A DNA stretch of 64,000 nt, taken from contig JBAIAC010000059.1 of the NCBI GenBank assembly GCA_037349315.1, forward strand, positions 15,160,501-15,224,500, given 5' to 3'. Both the position numbers and the translations under genes were made by a program. This document shows positions 11,208 through 24,057 of this stretch, in pieces. This stretch comes from Chelydra serpentina (Eukaryota; Chordata; Testudines; Chelydridae). Below the pieces are notes generated by a model, which was not told where the DNA came from, did no database searches, and worked only from the letters and a program-made list of their open reading frames with translations. The first letter of the stretch is position 1. Every line of letters begins with the position of its first letter.

Positions 11208-13202
11208 ATTGCCTCAGCAGTGTGGCCAACTCCCACGATTTTATCACTAGACCACGATAATTGGTGTTTTTCTTAAAGCTCCAGCTCCTAGAGGCATGTG
11301 ATTCTGTGAGAATATCAGCTTTCATTTAACAACAACAAAAAAAAGCATGGCTGAAGAGAAAAGCTTGAAAATGTGACCAAAGTGCATCCTTAAGGTTCAA
11401 AAACTGGAGGTGGCAAATAAAAAAAAAGGCACACAAATATTTTTCTCTTATGGTTTTGGGGACCTGACCCATGAGTTTTGAATGCTGGGGGTTGGTAATA
11501 CTGCCTCAGAAGCAACTCAGTGAAGGAAGTTTGCCTCAGAAATGCCTTACTAGGTACTGACATTGAGACAGCTTAGATGTGCTGGCTTGCGCCTGGGGGC
11601 CAGAGCCAAGACCGTGCCCACTTCCCATCCCTCCTGCTCAGGAGGGGTGCAGCAGGCACACAGTGCCGCTTTATCCCCATGTATCTTGACCCAAGATCCA
11701 TGGACGTGGCACAGGGGAATAGCAGGAGATCTTAATTCCCCTTACTGTCCTGTGCAGCCCTGAAAACAGAACCATAATATGACCCCTGAGAGGTCTGCAC
11801 AGACCATCCTTGGCCTATTTTCTAAATACTGTATGTGCACAGTGTCTTCTCTCCACCCACCCACTTTGGGTATGATATTTCTTCTCTGTGATACATTAAC
11901 AAGTTTAGGTCTCTGGTGGTTACTATATACACAGAACCCAAAAGCCTTTAGCAAGGGTGCAAAAAATTAGGCTTTGCATTGGTGCTGATTGAGTTTTCTG
12001 ATTATTTGTTGCTCAGCATTATAATATTAAACCCCTAATTTGTTGTATATTTCTCTTGCATGCTCTAGATAACACACTGAACACAGACTTCCCTTCTTCC
12101 TGCTATTCAATGTTTTATAAAGACTTTTCTTCTCTGCTAATACTCTTTTAATCTCTCTCTCTGGGAAGCCAAGATGACTATTGCTCCCCCTTACTTACTT
12201 TTCTTGAAAACTAAGGTAAATATGCTCGGTGTGCCAAGTGAAACCACCCTGAATATATTTCCAGTTGCCTTTAAATAAAGTAGTTCCACTTAATTCCTCT
12301 GTCTGAACTAAAACAGAAATAATAGAACTTTCTTTCCTAAAACGCAATGATTTTTCTCACTGGGTGCAGCTGTTTGATAATCAAAGGATCATACATAACC
12401 ATATAATAACTGCTGCTTTCAAATAGTCATGAGCCTCCAAATCGCCCATAATTTTCTCAGAACCAGCAACACACGTGAACTAGCTTCTCCATCCTCAGTG
12501 GTACTTAGTGTGAGAAAGAACTCTGTCCTCAATCTATTTTAATGAAGCTTTTGCCTTGCAGCATTTTCAGCATGTGCCTATTTGCGAGTTGCTTCCAGCT
12601 CTCCCATGATAGTTACCTTACCTACCTAATTTCAATTCCTAGTTCCAACTTGAGCGTTTCAACTATTACCAGAGATTTATAATCTGTACTTGCCTCCCCA
12701 CCAAGCTTTTGCAGAATTCTAGACAGCAGGATTCTCACCACTCATTGACATGATACCTTGTCCCAAAAGCATCATCATCTAGGTTAACACACAATAAAAA
12801 TGCAACACCGGACACATTAAGAAGCTGATATTGTCATGATACATAAAGTTCAATAAAAACATGGTTGACCACTATTGTGAACTTTTCCTCTACAGACAAA
12901 CCCAATATGATAATCCTTTAGAACCTGACAGAACAAGATTTTCAGAGTCCAAGTACACCAACAGCTGCTAACTGCATGAAGATCCAAGAGAGTTTAAGCA
13001 ATTCACTAAGCAACTCAATCAGTGCCTGTTTATAGGCTAAATCTAATTTTTTTTTAAAAGATGTACATTAAGAACCAGTTATTTTTAACAGGATCTGGCA
13101 GGGAGTAGGAGGATTTTACTATTTGTATTACAATGTTGTGCTATGCACTGTAAAAACCCGTAAGAGTTGTTCCCTGATCCAAATGCCTCAATCTAAATTG
13201 AT
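11208..13202. other. Unannotated stretch
   Basis: Nearly 2 kb with no recognisable gene or confident repeat. It includes a modestly GC-richer segment around 11.56-11.76 kb without a supported exon. Confidence 0.45.
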
Positions 13203-13420
13203 GAGTCACCCAAAGGACAGAAGAGGATAGAGAGAGAGGAGAATTGACTTGCCAAGATCAAACAGCAAGTCAATGGCAGAGTCTGGACTAGAACTCAAAG
13301 GTGAACTCCTGATCCCATTCAAGTCAATGGGAGTTTTGCCATTGACTTCAGTGGGGCCAGGATTTCACCCCATGTCTCCTAAGTCCTTGTCCAGTACCCT
13401 ATCTCCAATCTCCTTGCTGC
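13203..13420 (-). mobile_element. MIR-type SINE split by a palindromic insert
   Basis: The left half reads as inverse MIR: ATTGACTTGCCAAGATCAAA, CAGCAAGTCAATGGCAGAGT, then GGACTAGAACTCAAAG. The right half resumes with CATGTCTCCTAAGTCC and CCAGTACCCTATC. Between them lies a 70-base self-complementary insert annotated separately. The order shows that the MIR is older than the insert. Confidence 0.8.
13301..13370. mobile_element. Short palindromic MITE nested in a MIR
   Basis: The left arm GTGAACTCCTGATCCCA..AAGTCAATGGGA pairs with the right arm, which in reverse reads GGTGAAATCCTGGCCCC then ACTGAAGTCAATGG. The two copies of the 'GTCAATGG' motif in opposite orientation form the stem. The same motif recurs as partial or complete palindromes across the window. 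Confidence 0.75.
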
Positions 13421-14820
13421 TCAATATGGTGCCCTTTTTATATTAAACATCCAGATGACCTCTCATTCTGCAGCATCTTCTCTTCCTATTAACTCTGATA
13501 CTAGACAACTGGTTGAGACAAGAATTCCCCTGATGCTATCAGGGAATTCCCTTTTCAAATGCAGAAGTCAACATTTTTATATCTGATCTGACCAGCCACA
13601 ATATTAACTCAGTAAAATAGACTGGCAGCTTGTCTCTCAGTATCCCTTTGACAAAGGCCCAAAGAGGTCAGAGTGTTAGTCTTTGTGAGTGTAACCTGCA
13701 AAACACACACGTTTCAATTTCATTTTGATATCCCAAAAGGGCAGTGATTAATGCACCTGGAGCACTGAAAATACTCTATGGAATAGTAACCCAAATCCCA
13801 CCCAACATCAATGGGCATTGGAATCTCTGAGTTGTATGGTAAGGCTAAAAATCTAGGTATTTATAAAGAACCTGGTCACCATGGTATATCTAAGTGTGGA
13901 GTTCTTCGACATGTGCAGGAGCTGCTTTTCAGCCATTTACATTTTAAAGACCTCTTTAAAGCCTCATAAATAGCTAAATGATATACAAGTAGCTCAGCCG
14001 GAGAGGAAATTTTGATGGCCAACATATAAACCCCTTAAAGATGACAACAATGGTTACTAGAAGCCCTGCCAGGTGCCCTTTAATAATCAGTGAATCTGAT
14101 TAGTAGTGCAATGAGAAGAGACAGCAGGCTGTAACATGACTCCACGTTGGTCTGCCAGGACACCCTTACAACAGAGACCCTAGACGCAGTGGGATTTTTC
14201 ATGTATAATAAATAAAGTAATAGAATAGCAGGCTGAGCTCTTTGCTGAATACCAATGCCCTGCACTGTGTATGTTAAAGATTCCTCCAAATATTATGATA
14301 GGATAAAAAGAAACAGAGAGAATTTATGATTTTCTCCTTGTGACTGCCTGCTGAGTCCCCCGGGATTGAATGTCAGACACATGACTACATCTGCCGCTCT
14401 GTAATGCTGCCGTGAACATCTAAATAACACTGTCAGCATAACACAGAGATCTGTCCGCCAGCCTCCCTTCCCTATTGGTGCTCACTCTGCCATAGAAATA
14501 TGTCTTTCATAATCTGTTATAACAACTCCTTGTCTGAAGCTCTTTATAATAATTTAGCTGGAATCACGGAGCTTATCTAAAAGAAATTGACCTTCTGGAT
14601 TAAAGGGCAAAAGGTTTCAGTGTGAAAACCCTTCACCTTCATTATTATAAAGATGAAGACTGCAGTGCTATGGGTGCCAGATGTCAATGCTACAATTTTA
14701 GAGACTGTCTGGGTTTGGATTCGTATTTTTGCTCTCACTTATCCCCGACACGCATAGGCAGTGAGTGGCTAGGGCTAGAGTGGGTTCAATCCCCCCAGAT
14801 TGATCAGATCAGCAGGCACA
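13421..14820. other. Unannotated stretch, possible conserved non-coding DNA
   Basis: No gene seen. The segment around 14.33-14.61 kb is free of obvious repeats and of high complexity, which is compatible with a regulatory or conserved non-coding element, but this cannot be shown without an alignment. Confidence 0.35.
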
Positions 14821-15770
14821 GTCCTGTAGCTTGGAGTGCCAGGGCCAGGAGGGGGCAGGGAATTGCGGGTGCACATGTTATGGGACGCTGTGGCAGGCTC
14901 CCACAAAAATCAATGGGCCGGAGTGGGGAACCGGTCAGGCTCAGCCCATGAGCCAGGTACCACTACTTGACTGCCTGCCTGCCTCCCTCTTGTGGGCATC
15001 CCCTGCCCATGTCCCTTTGGCAGCCAGAGCCCCATGGGAGGAGAGGACCAGGGCCCCCCAGACACTGAGCCAAGTGTGCATCCTCTCCCCAGGTCAAACC
15101 CCCAGCTCCATCTGGGGCCAGGAGGATCTGGTGCCCCAGGGTGCGGGGCTGCCAGCATTCTCTGCATTGACCCAGGTGAGTGTGCTGGAGAGGGGGTCTT
15201 GCCCTGCTGGGTCCGCCAGCACCAGTGCACCTGCCTCACTCAGATAGCTTCCTAGAGCCAAGGTAACTTGGAGGGGCTTCAAGGCTGGGGTCTCTGTCTC
15301 CACTCCCCTCCAGCCTGGAGGACTTAGAGGGAAGGGGCAGCAGACTGGCTGAGGCTGCTGTTGCAGTATTCCTTTATGACCACGGCCAGTCCTGGCCCAA
15401 CTCTTGGGCAGGCGCATAGGGCTAGAAGCCCAGGCCTGCCCCAAGGAGGGGCTGGATGGAGTGCTTGGGAGAGGGCCAACAGGGCCCTAACAGGGCAGAG
15501 AGCTCAGGCAGGATCCCAGCACCATGCAGGGTACAGCTCCCACAGGTCTGCCCTTCCCAGAGTGTGTGTCCCTTGTCACTAAGGGTGAAGGTGGAGAGGG
15601 ACACTGGGGGATTCAGGCTTCCCCAGGACACCCCAGGGAAAGGCTAGGCCAAATCCAACCCCAGGCCCAGTTGGCAGGCCCTTTCCTCCCGTCTCAGCAC
15701 TGGACTGAGCCCAGCACAACAGCTGAGGGCCCTCGTCTCAGGGGCTTGTGAACTGGGTGGAGATTTCAGA
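14821..15770. other. GC-rich block of unknown origin
   Basis: About 950 bases are much richer in G and C than the surroundings and keep long frames open on both strands, which is expected from composition alone. There is no coherent domain. It may be an old repeat related to the GC-rich material at the window end. A CTCF-like core, CCAGGAGGGGGC, occurs at 14845-14856. Confidence 0.4.
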
Positions 15771-16406
15771 ATCCACTGCTTTCATCCTGTACCTTGTTCT
15801 TCCAGAAGCCAAAACCCAGGCTTTTCACAAGATAGCAGACGGAGACCTTTCCCTGGAGATTTTGTACTATACTTCTGAAGTTATTGTGCAATTTTCAGTT
15901 CAGTAAGTTAAAGGGGCCACCAGTAATTTTGACAGAAAGATGTTTTCCTTCATTTGCTTGACAAAGCAGATTCTCTCATTAAATTCAAGAAAATATGTAC
16001 AGTATTTTTTTTCCCATGCAACTGGATGATTTTCGGTCTCAGTGGGACCAGAAAGCCTGTGTCTTGACATTTATGGTACTGTTTGAATTAAATTTGCAGA
16101 TAACCATACAACCTTGACAGAAATTGTACGCTTATCCTGCAATCCAGTGAACATGGACAAGAAAATAAAATGCCTCACTCTGGCAGTAGAGATTAATCTG
16201 ATCCTTTTTCTGTAAGAGACTACTGTACTCTGGAAAGTTAGACATAGATTTGAAATCACAGTTGTATGTGCACAATTAATCTACTGAAAATGACTGGTTA
16301 GGTATCTGTTTGGGTTTGCAAATGGCCATTTATGTATGCAACCATGGATGCACAAATTAGGTGCGCAATTAGACGTGACCAATTGTGAAAATCAAGCCCT
16401 CTAATA
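15771..16406. other. Unannotated stretch with a possible decayed MITE
   Basis: Most of this holds nothing I can name. From about 16.29 kb there are repeated 'TGCAAATGGCC', 'ATGCACAAATTAGGTGCGCAATT' style blocks (given here only in part) ending AAAATCAAGCCC, resembling an old self-complementary miniature element. Confidence 0.35.
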
Positions 16407-16718
16407 CAGGAGTCGGCAACCTTTCAGATGTGGTGTGCAGAGTCTTCATTTATTCACTCTAATTTAAGGTTTCGCATGCCAGTAATACACTTTAATGTTT
16501 TTAGAAGGTCTCTTTCTATAAGTCTATAATATATAAGTAAACTATTGTTGTATGTAAAGTAAATAAGATTTTTTTAAATGTTTAAGGAGCTTCATTTAAA
16601 ATTAAATTAAAATGCAGAGCCCACCGGACCAGTGGCCAGGACCCAGGTAGTGTGAGTGCCACTGAAAATCAGCTCACGTGTCGCCTTTGGCACGCGTGCC
16701 ATTGGTTGCCCACCCCTG
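16407..16718. mobile_element. hAT-type non-autonomous transposon
   Basis: Left end CAGGAGTCGGCAACC and right end (reverse) CAGGGGTGGGCAACC are inverted repeats. The element is bounded by an exact 8-base duplication, CTCTAATA, at 16399-16406 and 16719-16726, diagnostic of hAT insertion. The interior is AT-rich with a GC-rich right third and has no coding capacity. Confidence 0.92.
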
Positions 16719-19299
16719 CTCTAATATCACTGAACATTTTGCATGATTTAAAAGTCTCTCTTTCAGGAGACACAGAATCAAATCTTACTTTGCATAGAGA
16801 TGAAAGGAGGTTTGGAGATCGCTTATTACAACATATCTCCCCTGGCCTCTTCACCACAGAATTTTCCACCTGGGCACCTCAACAGGCACCAGCAACAACA
16901 GGAGCTGTAGCAGAGAAGCTGCCATGTTTGTTTTTATCCCTGCAGCATCTGAACTAGCTCAAAGTGGGTCTAGATGACATGGTGGTTAAAATGCCAGTGG
17001 TCACTGGTATCTTGTCTACATTAGACCTCCCACTTCTACTACCACTGGTGGAGCAGCACTGGAAGAAAATTTTAGGGGAAAAATGTCTATTGCAGACAAG
17101 GACTTAATCCCTAGTGGACAATCACAAAACCCACTGGAGAACTCAATGAGATCGTCAGTCTTTGCTTGAGAGAGACTGGAGGACTGGGAATGTTGTTGTG
17201 CCACAGATCTTTTACACTGGTAGAACTTAGTGGGAAAGCTGGATTGTGCCTTCCTCCACCACATCCAGCTCTAGTTAGTTTTATCGATCTTAACCTTTCC
17301 AGCGCACCATTTCATCTATTCTTAAACCTTTCAAGTCTGGTTTTCTACTGGAAGCAGAGCTGCAATTTACTCTAGCAGGGGCTACAGTATTTTACTTTGT
17401 CGGCATAAAGAGGACCAAGGAGAAAATGTGTTCCACCCACATAGTCTTGTTTCAGTTGTGCAGCAACTAGTTTAGTTGTGCAGCAGTCCAGTACGAGTGA
17501 CACTCAATGTCAGTAGTTCAACCACTGTGAATAACCTTACAACAACAGATAACCGGTGAACGTTTGCAGGAAAAAAAACAGTTCAAGGGAGTCAAATTCA
17601 GTTTCAACCTGTAGCATGTAATAAAAGGATCATAAATACTACTCTGATGGTTTGTGATGTCTTCCTATCCAGAACTTTGGAACTATTAAAGAAGGGCCCA
17701 CCCTAGATGGTCTACCCCAGTTTGTAGAAGACCAAGTCATGCTGGGACAGGACTTTGGGGACCAGATCCAGCTGGCATCAATTTCTGTAGCTCCAGTGAT
17801 TTCATTTGCAATTCAACAGCTGAGGATTTGACCTGGAGGTTTAGTGAGTGCTGTTTGACTATTCATCCTGTACAGACATGGTCAATAAACTTCATATTTT
17901 ATATACTTCACTATCAAGTCTTAGTGCCTAGATTGAAGGAGCTCCTTCACTCTGGGAGTTAGCAGTATGCTTTTAAATCTGTTTTCTAAAAAATATATAT
18001 ATTTTCCCTTCCACGTCCTAAAATCTTGTTGTCTTACTTCCCTTCTTTCTAAAAGTCATATCTTTTATTAAAATTATACAAATGAGAAAAGCTGATTTCT
18101 CCAAGAAGCTAAAACAAATGATATTATCCTTTAATGGATTCTGGAAGCCAAAAATACTGCGATCTTATCTTTTAATGGATTGACCTGTTTATAACTCACA
18201 ACACAAAGAGGATAGAGTAAAATTATAGAGGAGAGGAAGAAAACTGGAATGAAAACACATTATGTTTATGCTTACATTAGGAAAACTGTACAACTATTTA
18301 ACAAAAGCGGTAAACATATCAGGACCTGTTAATTTAATAAGACATCTACACTTCTGGGATGCTGGAGGCACTGCATCTTCAAACTTGTACTTCACAATGC
18401 AGTAAAGACATGCATATGTTCACAAAAGCTTCAGATTTACAAACATATATTGCTTGATTATTCTACATTCCACATGTAGTATGTCAAGTGTTCTATTTCA
18501 GGATAATTATTCTCTAAACATATGCTTTCTAAGAACATAGCCCCACAGAGAGAAAAACCTGTAATACAGCTCTTCCTCACAAACACACAACTTGAAATCA
18601 TGTTTCCATGTACAGAACAAGTCTCGTTATATCATTTTTTCAGGGGGTTGGAGGTTTTAGTACCCAATCCTGCGAATTTTAAGCCCATGTTTAGCATCAC
18701 TACTGTGAACATGGTTGTATCATGCAAAGATCATGGAGTGATCAATCATGACCTTAGATATTATTGATCATATTTTCCTCAGTATCATAAGTTTAACACT
18801 TTCTCATACAAGTTAACATGCCATCTTTCATTGTGCTGGACAACTTTCTGTGAAAATTTCCTAACAAAACCGAAAATGTTTGAAGTGAGAGCATTTTGGA
18901 AGTGCAAGACAGAAAGTTGCCCAATGTTTACAAATACAATTGTTCTGATCCATTATTCAAATTTCATGTGAAAATTGATCCTTGTACAAGCAAAGGATCA
19001 CATGAACATGCAAAAATTCACAGCTGCATGATTTTAATGACAAAACTCCATGTCATGAGATTCCTCCCCCCACACACACAAAAAATCACTGAAAACAAAA
19101 ATGTGAACATTTCCATTACAAAGTTAGCATAAAAAAACTCACAATTTTCCACATTCTAGCTATTATTTCAAACTCCCAAGATTCAAATTAGTACATGATA
19201 TGGCAAATCACAGTCTCTCATTTCTATTAATGTTAAAGGTCACCTAATGACCAGATTAGAACAGAAGGTCTCCCCATTTACCCAACAGCAGCAGTGTGA
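16719..19299. other. Unannotated stretch
   Basis: About 2.6 kb with no recognised gene. A sub-segment near 17.0-17.1 kb (TTGTCTACATTAGACC) hints at a decayed Harbinger-like MITE, but the ends cannot be paired. Confidence 0.4.
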
Positions 19300-19435
19300 G
19301 ATTCGGGCCTTGAAGTCAATAGCCAAACTCCCATTTGACTTTAATAGGAGAAGGGACTATGGCCTCAATTCTACAAAAGATCCACTGAAAGCAAACAGTC
19401 CACCTGCGTAGATCTCTTTATAAGACTGGGGCCTA
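19300..19435. repeat. Decayed 'GTCAATGG' palindrome family copy
   Basis: GGCCTTGAAGTCAATAGCC is followed by CTCCCATTTGACTTTAATAGG, two inverted arms of the same short palindromic family as the insert at 13.3 kb, then a second partial unit ending GACTGGGGCC. Confidence 0.5.
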
Positions 19436-20866
19436 CTAACAACCCTATAGGGGAGAGTAGGGAAAAAAACGTTAATGGAGGAAAAACAGGGAAGAAGTAT
19501 ATCAAATAAGTTACCCATGAAGAGGCAAACAATCACACATGAAGATAGACTGTCTATAGTAACATGGAAGGAAAATTAGCTGCCAAATAGACCTGTACAA
19601 GACTTTGCACTATCAACAAGACTAGGAGGTACAATTTCTTCACTAAGTTTAAGAAATTAATTTAAAATGTATGTTCTGGGTCTCAAAGGAAACGTTTTGA
19701 CTTAAAAGGAAGAAACAAACAAAAACATACACCATGTGTGTTTGCATATAAAGTGTGTGTATGTAAGCTTTCAGGATTGAAATTGCTTTAATATGCTAGG
19801 GTTTGGGGTTGTTTTTCATTTATATATTTTTTTACTACAGAAAGTTTATTACTTTTTTTTTTTAATTTGAAATCCATGCAGTGTAAGTGTTTGGAAATTT
19901 ACTAATAAAGCATCGATTATTTATCAGTGCTCATTAAAGTCTCAATTATAAATGCTATTGAAAAACTGTACAATCAAATATACATATTTATTATAGATTG
20001 TGAGATGTACTTAACTAGTAAAAAGGTTGGCCATTTTGAACTAGCAACAAGTCATGAAAGGTTGGAAAAAAGAATCCTTTCCACAAAATCTTCTAAAAAT
20101 TCAACCTTTTAAAAAGTATTATTTTAAAATTCACCTCACAAAAAATATTTCTGTTGTGATATGTCACAATAAAAATGTCCTTAACTTCTGTAGGACTGTT
20201 CTCGGAGCATAAAGTCAGTGAGTGTACTCATAGTGCATGAAATTAGGTATGTATAAATCTTTACACAATTGACATTACATTTACTGCTAGTTGTTTCTAG
20301 GATCTTTCTTTTACCTGCATATTTATTTTTGAGATTATCTCTATGTGGCAGAAGATTTTTTACTAAGAGGACATTAGGAGGGACAAGGAGATAAGGTTTA
20401 AACCCCATACTTTGCTTAAACTTGCACTGGAGAAATCTGCTACTAGCTAAACTTTCAGTCCATACATTCAGTGAGAAGCCCAATGTGAGTTTTCAAATTG
20501 CTAGTTGGCTTTCAACAGCACCTGTGTCCCTAATTAGAAAAGGCATGTGACAATGAACTACTGGTGGTGGAGGGGGGGATATCTTCCCATAGTCAGTAGA
20601 ATGAATCAAATTGAATAGTTCATAATAGGATTTATCATACAAGGATAATCAATTATATGCTGCATACAAAATGTGCTCTGCAGATGGTTTATGAATCTAC
20701 CAAGACTCCAACGTGAAATAAATACCTCCTTGAAAATAGTACATGAATGTGCATCACATATCAAATAGCCAATTTTCCAAGATATGCGGTAATGACTCCT
20801 GTGGAGGTGAGAGGGAGCTCAAGGGAGCTATTACAGACATTCCATTCATTAGGTGCAAAGGGGCAG
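19436..20866. other. Unannotated AT-rich stretch
   Basis: No gene or classifiable repeat. A 100-codon minus-strand frame at 20.18-20.48 kb has no known domain. Confidence 0.45.
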
Positions 20867-21390
20867 TGTAAGGGCATGGAACCCGCCTCTCGCACGCACC
20901 CCTTCTCATCAGGTCTGCCTGCAGTCTTTAAATAGTCCTGGCCCTGGTATCTGGCCATACCCCCAGGGCTTCCTCCCTGGAAGGAATGGTTTCGCCCTCT
21001 CAATCTACTCTGGCTCCAATCTCCAGCTGGGCCACTAAGATGTTCAGTTCCCCTTCTGGGATTTCTCACTGTCCGATTGTAGGCCAGTTCCCCAGTGCCC
21101 TCTGGGGGGATCCAGGCCCACCAACTACTCCAGGTCCCAGCCATGTCCCTTTAACTAGTGTTTTCAGTTCCCTGGGCCACTTTCCCGCATCTACAACCTG
21201 CGCCCAAGTTTCACCCTTACCTCAGGGCTCACCTAAGTTCAGGCCCAGCAGCCAGCCAGCAGCTCTTCCTCGCTGTCCAGTTCCCTGCCAGCACTGAGCT
21301 GTCCGTGGTGCTGCAGTTTGCTTTGGCCAGCCAGGAGCACCACCCCTCCAGCACCAGCAAGGAACTGACTGTCTCTGGCTCTGCAGCTCC

Positions 21391-21400
21391 TTTTATATGG
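21391..21400 (-). promoter_or_regulatory. TATA-like box of the solo LTR
   Basis: Plus-strand TTTTATATGG gives CCATATAAAA on the minus strand, about 120 bases inside the LTR 5' edge in that orientation. Activity is unknown. Confidence 0.5.
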
Positions 21401-21482
21401 CCCTCCTGGGCCCTGATTAGCTGCTTGGAGGACTGCTCTACTGTTCCTTTCCTGGGATGGATATGGCAGGACACTGAGGCCT

Positions 21483-21494
21483 CCAGCAGGGGGC
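21483..21494 (+). promoter_or_regulatory. CTCF-type core motif in the LTR
   Basis: CCAGCAGGGGGC fits the vertebrate CTCF core (CCASYAGRKGGC) at every position. Whether CTCF binds here is inference. Confidence 0.45.
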
Positions 21495-21520
21495 CTCTGG
21501 GCATAGTCCACCCCATCACA

Positions 21521-21847
21521 GGCAGATGGACAGATAGGACTCAGAAAACCAGTTAATCCAAAGAATCCTTCTCTTAAAAAAAAAAGTCTGTACTAAATAA
21601 AATGGGTTGCTTGGGCCTAAAATGAATAAGTAGTAACCCTATTTTTGTAACACACACACACAAAATATTTTCTGATAAAGACTATTATATTCATAGTCTA
21701 TCTGGGTATCGACCAGACTTGCTCTGATTTTACAGGATACACAAGGATGAATGTTTGCATATGGGAGGGAATGACTCCCACTGATTCCTCATTTAGTATC
21801 ATAATTAGGCAAATTCCTTGTTTAACACCTTAAAGCCTGAACCAGTG
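21521..21847. other. Unannotated short stretch
   Basis: Contains a short CA tract near 21.65 kb; nothing else recognised. Confidence 0.5.
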
Positions 21848-22075
21848 GAGGAGTGTGGCCTAGTGGCTAGGGCACTGAACTGGGACTCAGGTGCCCTGGG
21901 TTTAATTTGCAGCTCTGCTAATGGCCTACTGGGTGATCTTGAGTAAGTCACTTCTCTGGGCCTCAGTTTCTCCAACTGTAAAATTGGGATAATGATATTG
22001 ACCTCCTTTGTAAAAGCGCTTCAACATCTACTGATGGAAATAGTGCTATATAAGAACTGGGTATTAATAATTGCT
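21848..22075 (+). mobile_element. Near full-length MIR-type SINE
   Basis: The best-preserved MIR in the window. GTGGCCTAGTGGCTAGGGCA opens the tRNA-like head; the core AGCTCTGCTAATGGCCTACT and GGTGATCTTGAGTAAGTCAC follow, then CCTCAGTTTCTCCAACTGTA and the tail with GTAAAAGCGCTTCAACATC. The tRNA-like head has lost its promoter boxes' consensus. Confidence 0.92.
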
Positions 22076-24057
22076 ATAATTATACATCATGAAGCTTCAG
22101 TCGCAGTGCACATCAGCAGGAATCCTGTGAAGTCAGTAGAAATCCAGGATCTGATTACTTCTGGTACTGGAAGACAGGATTATCTTTCCACTGGCGTTAG
22201 GCCTAGAACCTTTCACCATTACTATAGGAGCCACATTTAAGTGGAGAGGTACTATATATGCTAAATAAAGCTGGCTGACATTTTGAACATTTTCAAAAGT
22301 TAAACAAAAACTACAAGAATTTTTCCATGAAATATTTAACTTAAAATGTTTACCACTTTTTGACTAAGATTAGCTGCTCCTTTGAATTTGTGACTTCATG
22401 CTGTAAAGGTTCGATTGTAAAACATGTCCTAGGACTACTTAAATTAATTTTGCTGTTACGCTCATTAACTCCCCCCTCTCCCTTTCTCTGTAGCTAGTCA
22501 GCAAGAACATTGAAAAGTGCTATCCATGTATCGTTATTATCAGTGCTTTTTATATTTCAGATTCCTTTTCTCACCAATACAAATAGATTGTTTCCTCCTT
22601 TCTGCTACCCATATGCAGCTCTACCAAGCATTCTGTAATAATTCACTGGGTACATTTTCTTTTAATCTTGTGCTACTTACAAATGAGAAAAAAAAGCAAC
22701 CGTAGCATTTGATAGAAAATTAAGCTACTTACCAACTACTGCCAGATTATGCTCTGAGCCACATGCAATCTGCAAAAGAAATGTGAATGAATGAAAGAGA
22801 ATCTGCGGACAAGTTTAAGTAGATACAGTACTAGGACCGAGACAACCACAACCATGACAGGAAATTAAAAATTCGACTGAAAAACAATTGTGGTTTGTAC
22901 AATGTAAACTTAAGTTTGAAGTACATTACTGCACATGTCGGAGAAAATTTTATTAGTGGTCTCACTTCATTTGTTAATAAACAACTGTTTACGTTAAAAA
23001 AAGACAACCAAATTCACAATTGGTACTTCTATCCTTTTTCGTAAGGTAGACCGTAGATCTGCAAAGACCTTAATGTTATGCACTTGTATCAATAGGACTA
23101 TAAGCGTAAGTCTTTTGGGGATCAGGGTCAAAGGGAGAAAGATCAGGAATCAAATGGACAATGAAGATCTAATTTCCTTCTCACCCATTCACAGCTACTC
23201 ATATTTCCTGAACAGTATTGAGGCATATTGGCAGGTCTGTGTGGGGAAGCTTCCAGTGATTCTATCCCCCGTGTCCTTGTCTGGAGGAGAGGACGTACTG
23301 CAAAGGATTTCATAATGCAGATTTCATAATGCTCCTTCCACCAGCATTAAACTCAGATTTTTTTTTTGCAATCTGTATACCTTAAAGAGGGAGATAATGT
23401 AATTCTTTTTTTAAGCTTGCTTGTTAAAGGCAACACCACAAACTCACCTGAAAGCAGCTAATTTGGCTGAAAATTTCCCCCATGTCAATTTGAAATGAAT
23501 TCTGTCCTGATGATCTGTGATAAAAGTGGGATCTGTATTTTAAAAGGTTCACTTCCACCACTCTCACTCTCTCTCTCTTTCTCTGCCCAGGACTTTAAAG
23601 TCAGCAGAGACATGTACCCACAAAGCTTTTTTAAATTTTTGCTGCTGCTAAGAAGATGGAAAATGCGGGAGATACTATCACACACGACAGGGAATCTCAG
23701 TGACCAAGTTCTGTATCCTAATTTAATCCCTAATAATTTAATACTCTTTCCTTTAGTGGACCATACCCACTGCAGGCAGGTAGTGCTACCTCTGCATTCT
23801 TCTGGAATATTGACTGATGGCAGCAACCATCTATCAGACATCATGTGAACTTAACTAGATAAAAGGTTCTTTTAATTACTTCCTTTTAGTTTTAATCTTT
23901 TGACCAAGTAAATCACCAGAGAAGGAACCCATATACCCAGTTCATAATAAATCTGGAAAATCACTGCTAATCTCTGAGGTTACTGAGCTAACCAGAATAA
24001 ACTGCAATCAAACTATACTCTTCTACTATTAAAAAAATATAATATTTAAATAAGGAT
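22076..24057. other. Unannotated stretch
   Basis: No gene or confident repeat. A good-looking polypyrimidine-CAG acceptor occurs at about 23590 but leads into no recognisable exon. Overlapping 117- and 119-codon frames on opposite strands at 23.5-23.85 kb are treated as chance. Confidence 0.4.

Larger units (their letters stand above)
20867..21520 (-). mobile_element. Solo LTR of an endogenous retrovirus-like element
   Basis: The 654-base unit begins TG and ends CA and is flanked by an exact 5-base duplication, GGCAG, at 20862-20866 and 21521-21525. In minus orientation it starts TGTGATGGGG. A TATA-like motif, CCATATAAAAGG, lies at about 21390-21402 on the minus strand, the expected place for an LTR promoter. 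No internal gag, pol or env is attached, so it is a solo LTR formed by recombination or the sole remnant. Two large opposite-strand frames inside are by-products of its GC content. A perfect CTCF-type core is present at 21483-21494. Confidence 0.8.

Noticed and set aside
14831..15247. 138-codon frame in the GC-rich block
   Set aside because: Frames are open on both strands here because stop codons are rare in GC-rich DNA. There is no domain and no splice context.
21158..21556. 132-codon frame at 21.2-21.6 kb
   Set aside because: It falls within the solo LTR and overlaps frames on the other strand.
23485..23848. Overlapping 117- and 119-codon frames on opposite strands, with a CTCTGCCCAG acceptor-like site
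   Set aside because: Neither product resembles a known protein, and the acceptor comes from a CT-rich simple tract.
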